In this document: one piece after another, positions 22,501 to 31,689 of the stretch
Numbering within the stretch: the first letter of the stretch is position 1
Layout: every line of letters begins with the position of its first letter
NCBI GenBank assembly: GCA_963575645.1
Contig: OY754469.1
Location: 37,778,753-37,842,752 of the forward strand
Direction of reading: 5' to 3'
Length of the DNA stretch: 64,000 nt
DNA from: Xanthostigma xanthostigma
Taxonomy: Eukaryota; Arthropoda; Insecta; Raphidioptera; Raphidiidae
The notes under the pieces: generated by a model
Databases searched by the model: none
What the model saw: only the letters and a program-made list of their open reading frames with translations
Told to the model about the DNA's origin: nothing
Program-made: the position numbers and the translations under genes

Positions 22501-25176
22501 TCTTATTTTGACTCAGATGTCATATAATTAGGTTTTTAGTAAATAAAAGATTATGATTTAACTTTAGATTATATATTTTCATTTCTATTTTTCAAGTAAT
22601 TATAAAAAGTCAAATGCTTTTTTAAGTTAAATAATACTGTGGGTTGCTACAGAAATAAATCAAAATAGGAAAATGTCAACTAGTAGGTAGTAAAAAAAGG
22701 ACCAACCCCACATGGGCTAAGGGCTGGCTACGGAGAAAATGGGTGACTCGGTGCAGAGCTGAAAATTTGCAGAATAATAGGAGATAGTACAAGTAAGTAG
22801 GGAAAAAATTGCCAGAAGGCTAAGAGGAAGATAAAGAGCCGCCAGAAGACGCTAATGTTGCGAAAAATCAGTGCTCGTCTGGCAATTTCTTTACTTATTC
22901 TGTAATACAAAACTAGATTATATATTATATATATTATACATTATATAGTTATAAGGGCATACTGAAAATTCAAACATGATATAATAATGACATTTGACAA
23001 TTAATAGTCAAAATTATTAATGTCATTTTGATAGAAATAAAATTAATCGTCATATGTTTTCATTAATAAAATTACGTAACAGCGTAATTTTATTAATTTA
23101 TTTAATTTTATTTCTATCAAAATGACATTAATAATTTTGACTATTAATTGTCAAATGTCATTATTATATCATGTTTGAATTTTCAGTATGCCCTTATAAC
23201 TATATAATGTATAATATATATAATATATAATCTAGTTTTGTATTACAGAATAAGTAAAGAAATTGCCAGACGTGCACTGATTTTTCGCAACATTAGCGTC
23301 TTCTGGCGGCTCTTTATCTTCCTCTTAGCCTTCTGGCAATTTTTTCCCTACTTACTTGTACTATCTCCTATTATTCTGCAAATTTTCAGCTCTGCACCGA
23401 GTCACCCATTTTCTCCGTAGCCAGCTCTCCGTCTAACATTTAGGGATGTGTACGGGGATCAGTGATGATTTTAAAACTTAAATGAAGCATTAATTTTGAA
23501 CACGAGTTTAAGCATTTTTTAATTGATGTTTTAATTTTTTTTTGTTAAAATTGGCAACAATGATAGCACGTTATTTTAAGCAGACAAACAAGAAAAACGC
23601 TTTAGATTATTTAATTTACATAAAATTAGTTTTATTTATATTTCATGTAATATACGGGTACAAAGATAAAAAAATTAAAAAACCAAATACTTAATGTATG
23701 ATCAGTGTGCGATTGAAATTATCTAAAATTTCAATGCTAAAATGTTTCTTATTTTTGATTCATACCACTTAGTTATTGCTCGCGACTTCGTTCGAATTGG
23801 ATGTTAAATATTATAGCTCAAATACCATTTTCACGTCTTTTGAAAAACACTCTTTAATTAGTTTTAAAGAATGTAAGAAAAACTTCTTTCGAATTGAAAT
23901 GTTTCTCAGACCAGTATAATGGATGGAATTATTAAATCTACATGTTGTTGGGTCTTTTTAAGTCGACAGTGATTCTATATTTACTAATAGTCCAAGAGCC
24001 CGTAACACTAAAATCCTATGGATCTCCGAAGGCCAGTTCCCGGATATTTGGGAAATTTAAACCCTGTTTAACAAAAAAATACAATGGTTGGCAGGCTGGA
24101 GTGGGCCGGACCGTGCAAAAGGGGTCACTTCCGGTCACAAAAAAAAAAAAAAATAAACGGTTATCCTATGCATCTCCGAATAGAATGTTGATTAATTTAT
24201 TTTAAAGTTTACGTTCTGAACGTGCTTAAACTCGGTAGGTTGGTGGGTTCCGGTTAATGGATTTTTTTACATAAATTGAAAGATCACATACTACTTTTAT
24301 AACAAAACTACGTTTATTTTATTTTTTAGCCTCATAATTAAAAAGTTATATGGAATTTAAAAATACTTTTTAGCTAAGGTCCGATGACGTCGTAATATTT
24401 TTATAGCTTTGTATTCGTAGTTTGATAGCACGTATATACATGTAGGTACACAAAATAAACTTAGTTAAAAAGTATTTTTAAAATCCATATAACTTTTTAA
24501 TTATGAGGTAAAAAAATAAAATAAACGTAGTTTTGCTATAAAACTTGTATGCGTTCTTTCCATTTATGTAATAAAAAAATTCTGTCAAAAATCCAATTGC
24601 GGTTGGCGAGGGTTTCGGCCCATCGGAACCCGCCAACCTACTGAGTTTAAGCACGTTAAGAACGAAAACTTCAAAATAAAGTAAACCACATTCTATTCGG
24701 AGATGCATAAGATAACCGTTTTTTTGGGTGACCGGAAGTGATCCCTTTTTCACGGTCCGGCCCACTCCAGCCTGCCAACCATTGTATTTTTCTTTTAAGC
24801 AGGGTTTAAATTTTCCAAATATCCATGAACTGACCTATTCGGAGATCCAAAGGGTTTTAGTGTTACGGGCTCTCGTACTATAATTGCAGTTTTTTAGAAA
24901 TTAAAAAAAAATTGTATTTAATAATTTAGTTTCTTACATTTCTTAATTAATATAATAATAATACGAATAAATTTAATTTAAAATTTACTGAATTTATTGT
25001 TTTTTGTGTATGAGCTTCCATCGTGAGTCCACGAGCTGACGCACCTCTTTTTTTCAAGTTCTTAATATTTAATTTACTTACGGATTAGTGATATGCCCAT
25101 TTTCTTTTTTTAGATCTGGATTAAGTTCCCCTATAAAAGCTTTGTTATAGTGGCCTATTCCCGAATCTTCTTTCAT
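10559..25176 (-). CDS. ABCB1: Full-length ABCB transporter (P-glycoprotein / multidrug resistance type), 18 coding exons
   Basis: Plasma-membrane ATP-driven exporter with TMD-NBD-TMD-NBD order. Exons 5' to 3': 25082-25176, 22380-22452, 20411-20607, 19959-20204, 18896-19067, 18500-18624, 18212-18401, 17915-18139, 17186-17515, 16678-17029, 16281-16543, 15537-15801, 14572-15019, 13626-13788, 13359-13553, 12539-12748, 11997-12143, 10559-10750. They sum to 3,888 nt in frame: 1,295 residues, the usual length for this family. NBD1: Walker [10 protein letters not shown] at residues 460-468, LSGGQ 564-568, Walker B Asp588/Glu589, His620. NBD2: Walker [10 protein letters not shown] 1089-1097, LSGGQ 1196-1200, Asp1220/Glu1221, His1252. 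All catalytic residues are present, so it should be active. The start is ATG 25174-25176, preceded by a 5'UTR splice acceptor at 25200; the frame is open upstream to that acceptor, so an earlier start in an unseen exon is possible. The ABCB1/Mdr subclass is inferred; substrates cannot be read from sequence. Confidence 0.94.
10779..11225 (+). mobile_element. Helitron in last intron of ABCB
   Basis: It starts A|TCCTAATATTATAAATGCG at 10779 and ends GGAGCCGCGGGTAG...CTAG|T at 11222-11225, satisfying both Helitron end rules. It contains GTTTGTTTGTTATG and TTTCACGCG phrases. It lies antisense to ABCB between exons 17 and 18, with its 5' end 28 nt from the exon 18 junction. It is non-autonomous, 447 bp. 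Confidence 0.68.
11226..11996. other. Remainder of ABCB intron 17
   Basis: No gene seen. Near 11,810-11,900 two stretches share ATATGATTGGCTGAGCGAACG and ATATGATTGGTTGAACGAAC (about 65 bp apart), a short local duplication. Confidence 0.4.
12749..13358. other. ABCB intron 15
   Basis: About 610 bp between exons 15 and 16. Near 13,105-13,155 it contains TATAAACGACTACATTGTTACACACTC, related to segments at 20,340-20,390 and 21,335-21,380 in another ABCB intron, so a low-copy repeat has spread within the gene. No extra exon is needed: exon 15 joins exon 16 in phase 0 at GTL/YLD. Confidence 0.45.
13789..14571. other. ABCB intron 13
   Basis: 783 bp between exons 13 and 14 with an A-rich stretch and a G12 run near 14,305. 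No element with clear ends was found. Confidence 0.4.
15926..16195. mobile_element. hAT-like MITE in ABCB intron 11
   Basis: The ends are CAGGCCCCGG and CGCCCCTG, with GGCCCGCG-rich subterminal regions typical of hAT MITEs. Flanks GTCTATAC (15918-15925) and GTCTATAT (16196-16203) form an 8-bp duplication with one mismatch. 270 bp, non-coding, inserted between exons 11 and 12 well away from splice sites. Confidence 0.78.
16544..16677 (-). other. Short ABCB intron 10, readable through
   Basis: A 134-bp intron separates exon 10 from exon 11, splitting the linker after NBD1 (GTTTGT donor, CGACAG acceptor). The exon 10 frame stays open for about 30 codons into it before a TAA near 16,578. Its removal is supported because joining CAAG to ATCCC restores the linker and TMD2 frame. 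Confidence 0.7.
19068..19958. other. ABCB intron 4 with a 34-bp-arm hairpin
   Basis: The intron contains an inverted repeat at 19467-19500 and 19507-19540 with a 6-nt loop; the arms read AGTTTGAAACTATCAGAC... and differ at two positions. No other structure was seen. Confidence 0.5.
20859..21088. repeat. Head-to-head inverted repeat in ABCB intron 2
   Basis: Arms 20859-20955 and 20992-21088 (about 97 bp, nearly identical) flank a 36-bp spacer. The arms contain AACGTTTCGCTGGTGATC and CTTCTTCAGATACTTA. The phrase (GAAACG...CTGAAGAAGCTGAGATCACC) is of the kind found at the ends of Penelope-like or LINE retroelements, but no ORF is present, so the origin is a guess. Confidence 0.55.
21390..21940. 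mobile_element. Harbinger-like MITE, larger relative, with nested short TIR element
   Basis: The left end AGGCCGCTGCACACG follows TAA; the right end GAAGCGGTCT precedes TTAG. It is related to the 9,651 element (shared AGCAAGAACCAATCAG). At 21675-21790 a 116-bp unit with inverted ends CAGAGGTTACCTCGTTCC / GGAACGAGGTAAGCTCTG appears nested. That unit's termini also occur near 32,773-32,800 and 41,350-41,375, so it is a separate small family. Intronic to ABCB. Confidence 0.5.
22723..23425. repeat. Long palindromic foldback in ABCB intron 1
   Basis: Two arms of about 345 bp (22723-23076 and 23083-23425), nearly perfect inverted copies, meet around a 6-nt loop TAACAG with an inner stem ATTAATAAAATTACG. 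Outer ends are GCTGGCTACGG / CCGTAGCCAGC. Each arm can be read as the same 60-residue frame, which is only a consequence of the inversion. A single arm is also present at 34,195-35,025, so this is a mobile family. Confidence 0.75.
23995..24873. repeat. Second long foldback in ABCB intron 1
   Basis: Inverted arms 23995-24375 and about 24470-24873 share AGAGCCCGTAACACTAAAA, GGCCCACTCCAGCCTGCC and ACGTAGTTTTG, with an approximately 90-bp centre. Arms are about 85 percent similar by eye, so it is older than the neighbouring palindrome. Non-coding. Confidence 0.7.
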
Positions 25177-25201
25177 GATTGTATATACTTGCTTCAAAAC
25201 T
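25177..25201 (-). promoter_or_regulatory. ABCB 5'UTR end and splice acceptor
   Basis: Upstream of the ABCB start codon the minus strand reads TATTTTTTCAG and then 23 nt before the ATG. This is a good 3' splice site, so transcription starts further upstream in a non-coding exon (above base 25,201) that I could not locate. The promoter was not identified. Confidence 0.6.
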
Positions 25202-25440
25202 GAAAAAATACAATATAAAAATCAATATAAATAGAATAACCAAAATAGGAATGTTATTTATTGATGGGAAACACCTAGGTCATAGAAGACACAGGCATAG
25301 TATTTTGAAACGTGTATAGCGACTAGTGATGTGCCGGATCGTTAAAAATGTATATCCGCGGATACGGATCTGAATACGGATATTTGGTTTCAAGATCCAC
25401 GGATACGGATCTTAACTTTCTTAGAGTACGCGGCGGTAAA

Positions 25441-25553
25441 TATTGCACATCGACCTTTGGAAAGAGACTATCTGTTATGGGAAAAAGTTATTGACCTCTT
25501 TAAGAGTTAACTCTCATAACAGATTGTCTCTTTCCAAAGATCGATGTGCAATA
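25441..25553. repeat. Small inverted repeat inside the hAT element
   Basis: Arms TATTGCACATCGACCTTTGG... and ...CCAAAGATCGATGTGCAATA (about 41 bp each) flank a 31-bp centre. It is probably an independent foldback inserted in, or part of, the surrounding hAT element. Confidence 0.55.
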
Positions 25554-25841
25554 TCTCATTATAAAGATAGTTTTTTAGTACCTTTGAGTTATGTACACTA
25601 TTGGTATTGGTACTCACTACGATAAATGTTTGCAATATAAAGGAGCCAAATACGATTTTAAAAAATAAAAAATAATCTGAATGGAATTTAACAGTTTTTC
25701 ATTATTACCTAATCGTCTATATATATAAAATTTCATCTATGAATTGAAAATTAATAAGTTTAAAGAATAGCTTCTGTTGCTACATTGTTGAAACACCCAT
25801 TGTTACATGTCTATATTAGAAAAATTTATTTCTCAAACAAT

Positions 25842-25913
25842 GTCACCATCGGGATACGAACCCCGAATCTTTCCACTATCGCGGCGGACTGAGTTACATT
25901 ACTCCACAGTGAC
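25842..25913 (-). other. tRNA-like sequence, left arm
   Basis: On the minus strand the 72-mer begins GTCACTG and ends GGTGAC, which can pair as a 7-bp acceptor stem with two G-T pairs. A D-like stem GAGT/ACTC, an anticodon-like stem TCCGC/GTGGA, and a T-arm TCGGG-GTTCGTAT-CCCGA follow. The T loop has 8 nt and position 33 is G where U is expected, so it is a tRNA-derived relic and not a functional gene. Confidence 0.55.
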
Positions 25914-26170
25914 ACAGTAAGGTCAATTCATCATTCTAATATATAGTCATTTGTAACTGTATATTTCACATCATGCGAAAGCGAGAAATTGTCTTGATTT
26001 AGGAATCAGATTAATATAAGAAAACAACTTTCATCGTTGATTCACCCACAGCTCTCACTTCTGTGAAGGTTCATATCTGCCGTTATCTAAGATAAAAATT
26101 AGCTCTCGCATGATGTGAAATATACAGTTACAAATGGCTATATATTAGAATGATGAATTGACCTTACTGT

Positions 26171-26242
26171 GTCACTGTGGAGTAATGTAACTCAGTCCGC
26201 CGCGATAGTGGAAAGATTCGGGGTTCGTATCCCGATGGTGAC
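26171..26242 (+). other. tRNA-like sequence, right arm
   Basis: Identical in structure to the left-arm copy but on the plus strand: acceptor GTCACTG/GGTGAC, anticodon-like loop CGCGATA, box-B-like GGTTCGTATCC. The inversion places two potential pol III internal promoters facing the foldback's outer ends. Confidence 0.55.
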
Positions 26243-26481
26243 ATTGTTTGAGAAATAAATTTTTCTAATATAGACATGTAACAATGGGTGTTTCAGCAAT
26301 GTAGCAACAGAAGCTATTCTTTAAAGTTATTAAATAGTAGTACGCACTATACCGTATTAAAATTCACATTTGTTAAAAATTAATAAGGTAAAAGATCCGT
26401 AAAAGATCCGCCAAAAACTTTCTTCTCCCTCGGATATCCGCGGATACGGATACGGATATCCGGCACATCACTAATAGCGAC

Positions 26482-27539
26482 CATCAATTGATATACCTCT
26501 GTAGACGAGCGTCTATAATTTACAATATCTACTGTGACCATCGGTTTAATTATTATAATAAACATTTCAGTTGCAATATACAGCATAAATTACAGTGTTG
26601 TACAATTTTTTAATAACAATTCACTATAATTTGCAGTTGATCATTTATACTACCTGTTATAAATAATTTAATAATAATAATTTGAATATTTTGTTTACCC
26701 CTGTATCTTTGTAACGGTTGAGAATACGACCCATGTTTATAGGAACGGTCATGTTTATTTTGGGTCCCCGAATAATAATAATAATAAGTTTTATTTCATA
26801 TACTATGACTACAGAGCCGTGAAATAAGTCAAAAATTGGTACAAATTTCTATATATATTTTTTCAGATCATAATTTGTATGAGCTATTAAAAAAGTTTTT
26901 AGTTCTTTTTTAAAAGTTCCTGTGTTCTAAATATGTAAAATATTAACATTTCCTCCTGAATCATTCTGTATATATGCCAAAAAGGAAAAAACAAACATGA
27001 AAGTTTAGTTGAAAAAATAAATTTGCTTGATTTGAGAGCGACAAAACGGCTAGTTTTTATGGTACTAATAATTTAGGTCAAAATTCTCTTTTCTCAATTT
27101 TACAGTATTCTTTTTATTTTTCATTAATTAATACTTTTTTATTAAAATTAGCTATAAATAAACACCATCTACTATTGCATGTATACAAATAATTTATGTT
27201 AATAAATAAATTTTAAAACGTTCTTGAAAAAAAAGATTTAATTAATTATAATATGATCGGTACCATTTTCTTAGCTGATTCCAGCAAAAAGATTCAATCG
27301 TAAATTAACTCGAATCGACTGCGCCCATATCGCTTGATCTAAATTATACCTTCCTGCAAATTACTATTTACAAATCAAGTCGCCTTTGAAAGTTAAATAA
27401 GCGGTAATTCCATTTTTCTGACGCAAAATCTTTTAATTACATCTGTCAGTCACATCACAAAGTTTCATGTATTTTAATATAAAGTCAAGGTATACGAAGC
27501 TGAATGATAATAATTTGTGTTGCATTTTATTGATTTTTT
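26482..27539. other. Intergenic, no gene recognised
   Basis: AT-rich DNA with a short (AAT)n run near 26,770. No exon, RNA gene or bounded element was seen. Confidence 0.4.
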
Positions 27540-27860
27540 AAGGGTTAAAAGGAACAAAGGAACCCTTATAGGATCACTTCGTTGTCCGTCCGTCTGTCTG
27601 TCAAGACCCTTTTTCTCAGGAACGCATGGAGGTATCAATTTAAAATTAGTATCAAATACCCAGGTCTGTAATCCTTTGGAGCTGTGAAAAAATCAAACTT
27701 CTAAGTTAACGCAATCAAAATATACGGCTGTTTATTCGCACATTTTGACATTTGCAAAGGAATCAAACCTATAGCCCTATAGAATCATGAAATTTGGTAA
27801 AAAGCAATGTCTTATAAGATAAGTAAAGGGAAAAATATCGTAAATTTGTATAGTTACAGC
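27540..27860. repeat. Dispersed repeat (AACCCTTATAGGATCA family)
   Basis: It contains GGAACCCTTATAGGATCAC, GTCCGTCCGTCTGTCTGTC and CTTTTTCTCAGGAACGC in order. A shorter relative at 45,850-45,990 keeps the same order (CCTTATAGGATCA, GTCAAAGCCC, TTTCTCAGGAA). I recognise the pattern as a common insect interspersed repeat; ends and class were not determined. Confidence 0.5.
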
Positions 27861-28178
27861 ACAAAATTTTTTTATTTAATAACCCCACATGAATTAATCT
27901 GCTGGGTTAAGATCAGGCAATCTTGATGGTTTTGAATATTGCTTATAACACGGTCTTGAAAAAACGTCAATTAACAATTATTTAACTGGTCTTCTCCATC
28001 CTGGATAAAAATCATGTTTTTAATTCCTATACGCGAGAGATCACTATTAATTTGTGTTAGGAATAAGATTTAATATATAAGATGCATTTATTCATTTGTC
28101 AGCTGCACGGAACCCTCAGTGCGCGAGCTACACTCGCACTTGATTGGTTTTTTTAATTGTAAACTAAATAAACTAATA

Positions 28179-28668
28179 GCCAGAGTGCCCATCGGCAAAA
28201 ATTTTATTGATACATACTCTCCCCAAACTATATATATGGCTTCATTAGGCCTAGTCTGACACCTATTTCCTATATGACTTTTCTTGATTTTGGGGCGTTT
28301 TCCCTCTAAACTTTCCGAAAGATGTCGTTTTAACGACTTGTAAAAATTTATAGATACTGTTTTTTTTTTAATTGGATAGCTTCGAGGTGTCAGACATTTT
28401 AAATGGTTCATATTATTTGTCAGAGAACATTATTTTAGCGTTTTAGTTGAAGTTTTTGAGCTATCCAATTAAAAAAACAAACAGTATCTATAAATTTTTA
28501 CATGTAGTCAAAACGACATCTTTCGAAAAGTTTAGAGGGAAAACGCCCCAAAATCAAGAAAAGTCATAGAGGAAATAGGTGTCAGACTAGGCCTAATGAA
28601 GCCATATACAAAGTTTGGGGAGAGTATGTATCAATAAAATTTTTGCCGACGGGCACTCTGGCTATAAC
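28179..28668. repeat. Foldback element with ~205-bp arms
   Basis: Arms 28179-28384 and 28460-28668 are inverted copies sharing AGCCAGAGTGCCC, GGCGTTTTCCCTCTAAAC and AATTGGATAGCT, separated by about 76 bp. Similarity is about 93 percent by eye. No coding content. Confidence 0.72.
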
Positions 28669-28689
28669 CAATGAGTATTAAAATTTTAT

Positions 28690-29519
28690 CTTTATTTTTA
28701 CAAAGATAAAACGATTCTGTCTGTTTCACAAAAAGCGATGCATGAGTAAGTCGAAGTGAATGGCGTATATACCTACCTGACCTACGTCAATAATAATTAC
28801 CTATTATGGTGCAAACAAATTAAATTATGCGATTCCCGAAATCATTACAAATTTGTGTAAATATGAATGAGATAATTAAAATGTAATTTTTTCTTTTTAT
28901 ATAATTATTTATGGACGCATCAACATCAAAGGTCATAAAGCGTCCGGAACAATAAATTATGGAAGTAACAATAAATTATGGATCTATTATAACTAAGTGA
29001 AAAAAAAAAATATAATTTAATTTAATGTATTACCTGAAATACTGCCCTAAAAAGGCAAAGAGCAGTAAGTGACATTTGTTGAAAAATGAGTTCATACTGA
29101 AGCCAACGACAGCAGTAAGTGCTGCAGCAATAATTTTATTGTCTTTAAAAAATGTTTCCCCCATGTTTTGGTTTCCATAATCTAAAATTCTGGACGGTCA
29201 AGACATTTTTAGTAAATCTTGATTTACTCAAATTCATAAGTTGGTCACTTACTGCCTTTTACCTTTTTACGGCAGAATAGCATACAGCAGCATTTGTCAA
29301 ACCGTGGGTCGCGACTTTTTGTGGATCGTGACAAGATCTTGAACGTATCTTCTTTAATATTATCTCTATATATACTTTCCCTAAATGGTATAAAACAAAG
29401 TCGCTACTCGCGTCTACATGTTTGTTCGCTTAGTTCTTTTAAACAACAAACGGATTTTGATGCGATTTTCACCAACATTTAGAGAATTTCCTCTGGAAGA
29501 TTTAGGTGCATAATAATAT
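28690..29519. other. Intergenic, no gene recognised
   Basis: Nothing bounded was found. At 29,290 a stretch CAGCATTTGTCAAACCGTGGGTCGCGA resembles the 5' end of a hAT element, but no matching right end was found. Confidence 0.35.
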
Positions 29520-29525
29520 AAGTAT

Positions 29526-30590
29526 AGATAGATAGATAGATAAGAAACTTTATTCTGTTAATACTGTCAGAACAGTGTAGAATGCGTCAGTTACATATAT
29601 AAAATTAAAATTTATGATTAAAAAATTCCTCAACAGAATAAAAATTTGTTTCTAATAAAATAGATTTTAATTTTTGTTTAAATTTTGTAGCCGGTAGATT
29701 TTTGATTTCAGGGGGCAACTTATTGAAAATTTTCAACATAGCATTAACAGGACCTTTGTTCACAGTAGTTAATGACGTGTAGTCTAGTCTAAAGTTTGTT
29801 CGTGTTCTTGTGCTGTATGTGTGACTAGTAGTATTTCTAGAGAAAAGATTAAAATTAAATTTGACAAAACTTGCACATTCTAGTATATAAAGGTCATGAA
29901 ATGTTAAGATCTTTAGTGTTTTAAAAAGGGGGCGGCAGTGTGTTCTCGGAGGAACTTTACATATTGCTCTGATGCAGCGCTTTTGTACAATAAAAAGTTG
30001 AGTAGTATTTACAGAGTTGCCCCAGAAGACAATCCCATATGAAAATATAGATTCAACAAAGGCAGTATAGACAGTGACGAGAACTGATTCTGGAATAAAT
30101 TTTCCCAGACATTTTAATAGATATACATATTTACTAGCTTTTTTAATTATGTTGTCTATTTGATCTTTCCAATTTAAATGTTTATCAATGGTTAGACCCA
30201 AAAAATTTACTGAGTTCGAGAAAGATATTTCACCTACATTTGGTATAGTAAGACTATTTGGGCAGTTCCCATACTCTCCAAATTTAATAAATTTAGTTTT
30301 TTTCCAAATTTAGTCGAAGACTATTTTCAGAAAACCAGTTTTCTAAAAGAACTATTGAATCCTCAAGTGATTTTTTCAAGTTTGCAAGTGACGGAGACTC
30401 ATAAACGATTGCAGTATCATCTGCGTAAAGAATGATATTGTTTTGTACTTTATTTGGAAGATCATTTATGTAGGTAAGAAATAAGAGTGGTCCAAGGATC
30501 GAACCCTGAGGCACACCTCTAGAAATTGATGATTCACTTGAAGAAACCATTGACATAACATTGTTTTCAATTTTTGATTGCTAACTTTGT
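29526..30590 (-). mobile_element. 5'-truncated non-LTR retrotransposon (Jockey-like reverse transcriptase)
   Basis: The minus strand encodes the second half of a reverse transcriptase. The first frame (30293-30556) carries the SRGVPQGSILGPLLF box and the YADD catalytic box; the second (29605-30201) carries the thumb and C-terminal region with FLGLTIDKHLNW and KRCIRAICKVPPRTHC. The two frames belong to one protein split by a one-base shift in a run of seven A (plus T-run 30297-30303). The 5' part, including endonuclease and finger domains, is missing. The 3' end runs into a (TATC)n tail at about 29526-29545. Clade assignment (Jockey versus relatives) is tentative. It is dead. Confidence 0.85.
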
Positions 30591-30936
30591 GAGGAGCAAC
30601 TACAGCCAGTTTGAATCGCATCAATAGTGTACACGAAATAAGGACAACTTGAGTGACATCAAGCCCAATCTAACTTTATACACGAAAAGTCCTATTTATT
30701 GTTGCATCAAGATATTCAATCATATGCCCGATGGAATAAAAAGTATTGCAAATTTTCAGCAGTTTAAAACCTTAAGGCTATCCTTGTTGTCGAATGTTTT
30801 TATTCTTTAGATTTTTTTAATATATAACTATGTGTTGTTTAATGATATTATATATTATATACTGACTTCGCCTGTGATATCTTTGTCTTTTGGACCAATA
30901 AAGAATTATTATTATTATTATTATTATATATTCATA

Positions 30937-31687
30937 CTAGCGGTCCCGCCCGGTTTCACCCGGGTGCAAAAGAACGAATGGGAAAGGGAGGGACATGAGT
31001 ACGCACATTCATCTTAGTTTACCGAGATGAATATTGTGTCCAAATTTAATGATGATCAGAGTTACCGTTCAAAAGTTTTTGTCGATAAAAAGCGGTAATT
31101 ATACTTTTTATAAGTATAGATAACAAATTTCATAAATCAATAATTACTGGAATTAATAAAATATAATAAATATTTAATTGAAAACACTGCAGGAAAATTA
31201 TTTTTATATATAGGTCCCTATAGTTATAACAGTTTTAAAATGAGCTATTAATTAGATTATTTAATTTTTATTAGTCGTAAATAATATTAAAATAAATTTA
31301 AATGTCAGAAAGTAATATAGAAAATAAAAAAAAATAAAAATATATTCGCCCAACGTGGGGCCCAGACCCACGACCCTGATACTAAGAGTCACGTACTCTA
31401 CCGACTGAGCCACCCGGGCTTCTGAATTTGCAACACTAATATTGGTATATTTAGTTACGGCATTTCACCTAAATAGAAAGTTATTTTTGAGATATATTTT
31501 GCAAAATTTTTCATTGATCCTCTGCTCTTATTGGTCGTAGCGTGATATTATATAGCCTATAGCCTTCCTCGATAAATGGGCTATCCAACAAAAAATTTTT
31601 TTTCAATTTGAACCAGTAGTTCCTAAGATTAGCGCGTTCAACCAAACAAACAAACAAACTCTTCAGCTTTATATATTAGTATATAGA
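30937..31687 (-). mobile_element. Helitron, long form carrying a tRNA-Lys-like module
   Basis: Minus-strand 5' end A|TCTATATACTAATATATAAAGC at 31687 and 3' end CTAG|T at 30937. The 751-bp element has the short-form 5' part (to about 31,500), then a segment with a tRNA-like sequence (31347-31419), an A/T-rich stretch, and the common 3' part (AAAAGTTTTTGTC... to the GC-rich hairpin CCCGGGTGAAACCGGGC). It is non-autonomous. An (ATT)n repeat abuts the 3' side. Confidence 0.75.
31347..31419 (-). pseudogene. tRNA-Lys(CUU)-derived sequence inside Helitron
   Basis: Exactly 73 nt. Minus-strand acceptor GCCCGGG against GTTGGGC with G discriminator, D arm GCTC-AGTCGGTA-GAGT, anticodon loop CTCTTAG (anticodon CTT) and T arm GTGGG/CCCAC. 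It reads as tRNA-Lys-CUU along its whole length. Position 7 no longer pairs, the anticodon stem keeps only 2 of 5 pairs, and the T loop has lost TTCGA, so it should not be a working tRNA. Confidence 0.72.
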
Positions 31688-31689
31688 TA

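Larger units (their letters stand above)
25752..26333. repeat. Foldback element with a tRNA-like sequence in each arm
   Basis: Arms 25752-25987 and 26104-26333 are near-perfect inverted copies around a 116-bp centre. Each arm contains a 72-bp tRNA-like sequence. A degraded single arm recurs at 53,870-54,300. Confidence 0.75.
25324..26473. mobile_element. hAT-type element with perfect 8-bp duplication and nested inserts
   Basis: Terminal inverted repeats TAGTGATGTGCCGGAT lie at 25324-25339 and 26458-26473, flanked on both sides by ATAGCGAC (25316-25323 and 26474-26481). Subterminal CGGATACGGAT repeats are typical of hAT transposase-binding regions. The 1,150-bp body is not a transposase gene: it holds an inverted repeat (25441-25553) and a tRNA-bearing foldback (25752-26333), apparently later insertions. 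It sits just upstream of the first visible ABCB exon and may lie in the 5'UTR intron or promoter region. Confidence 0.85.

Noticed and set aside
22728-23420. Identical 60-residue ORFs on opposite strands
   Set aside because: They are the two arms of one palindrome; the frame has no start context, domain or third intact copy.
31347-31419. Functional tRNA-Lys gene
   Set aside because: Anticodon stem and T loop are disrupted and the sequence sits inside a multi-copy Helitron.
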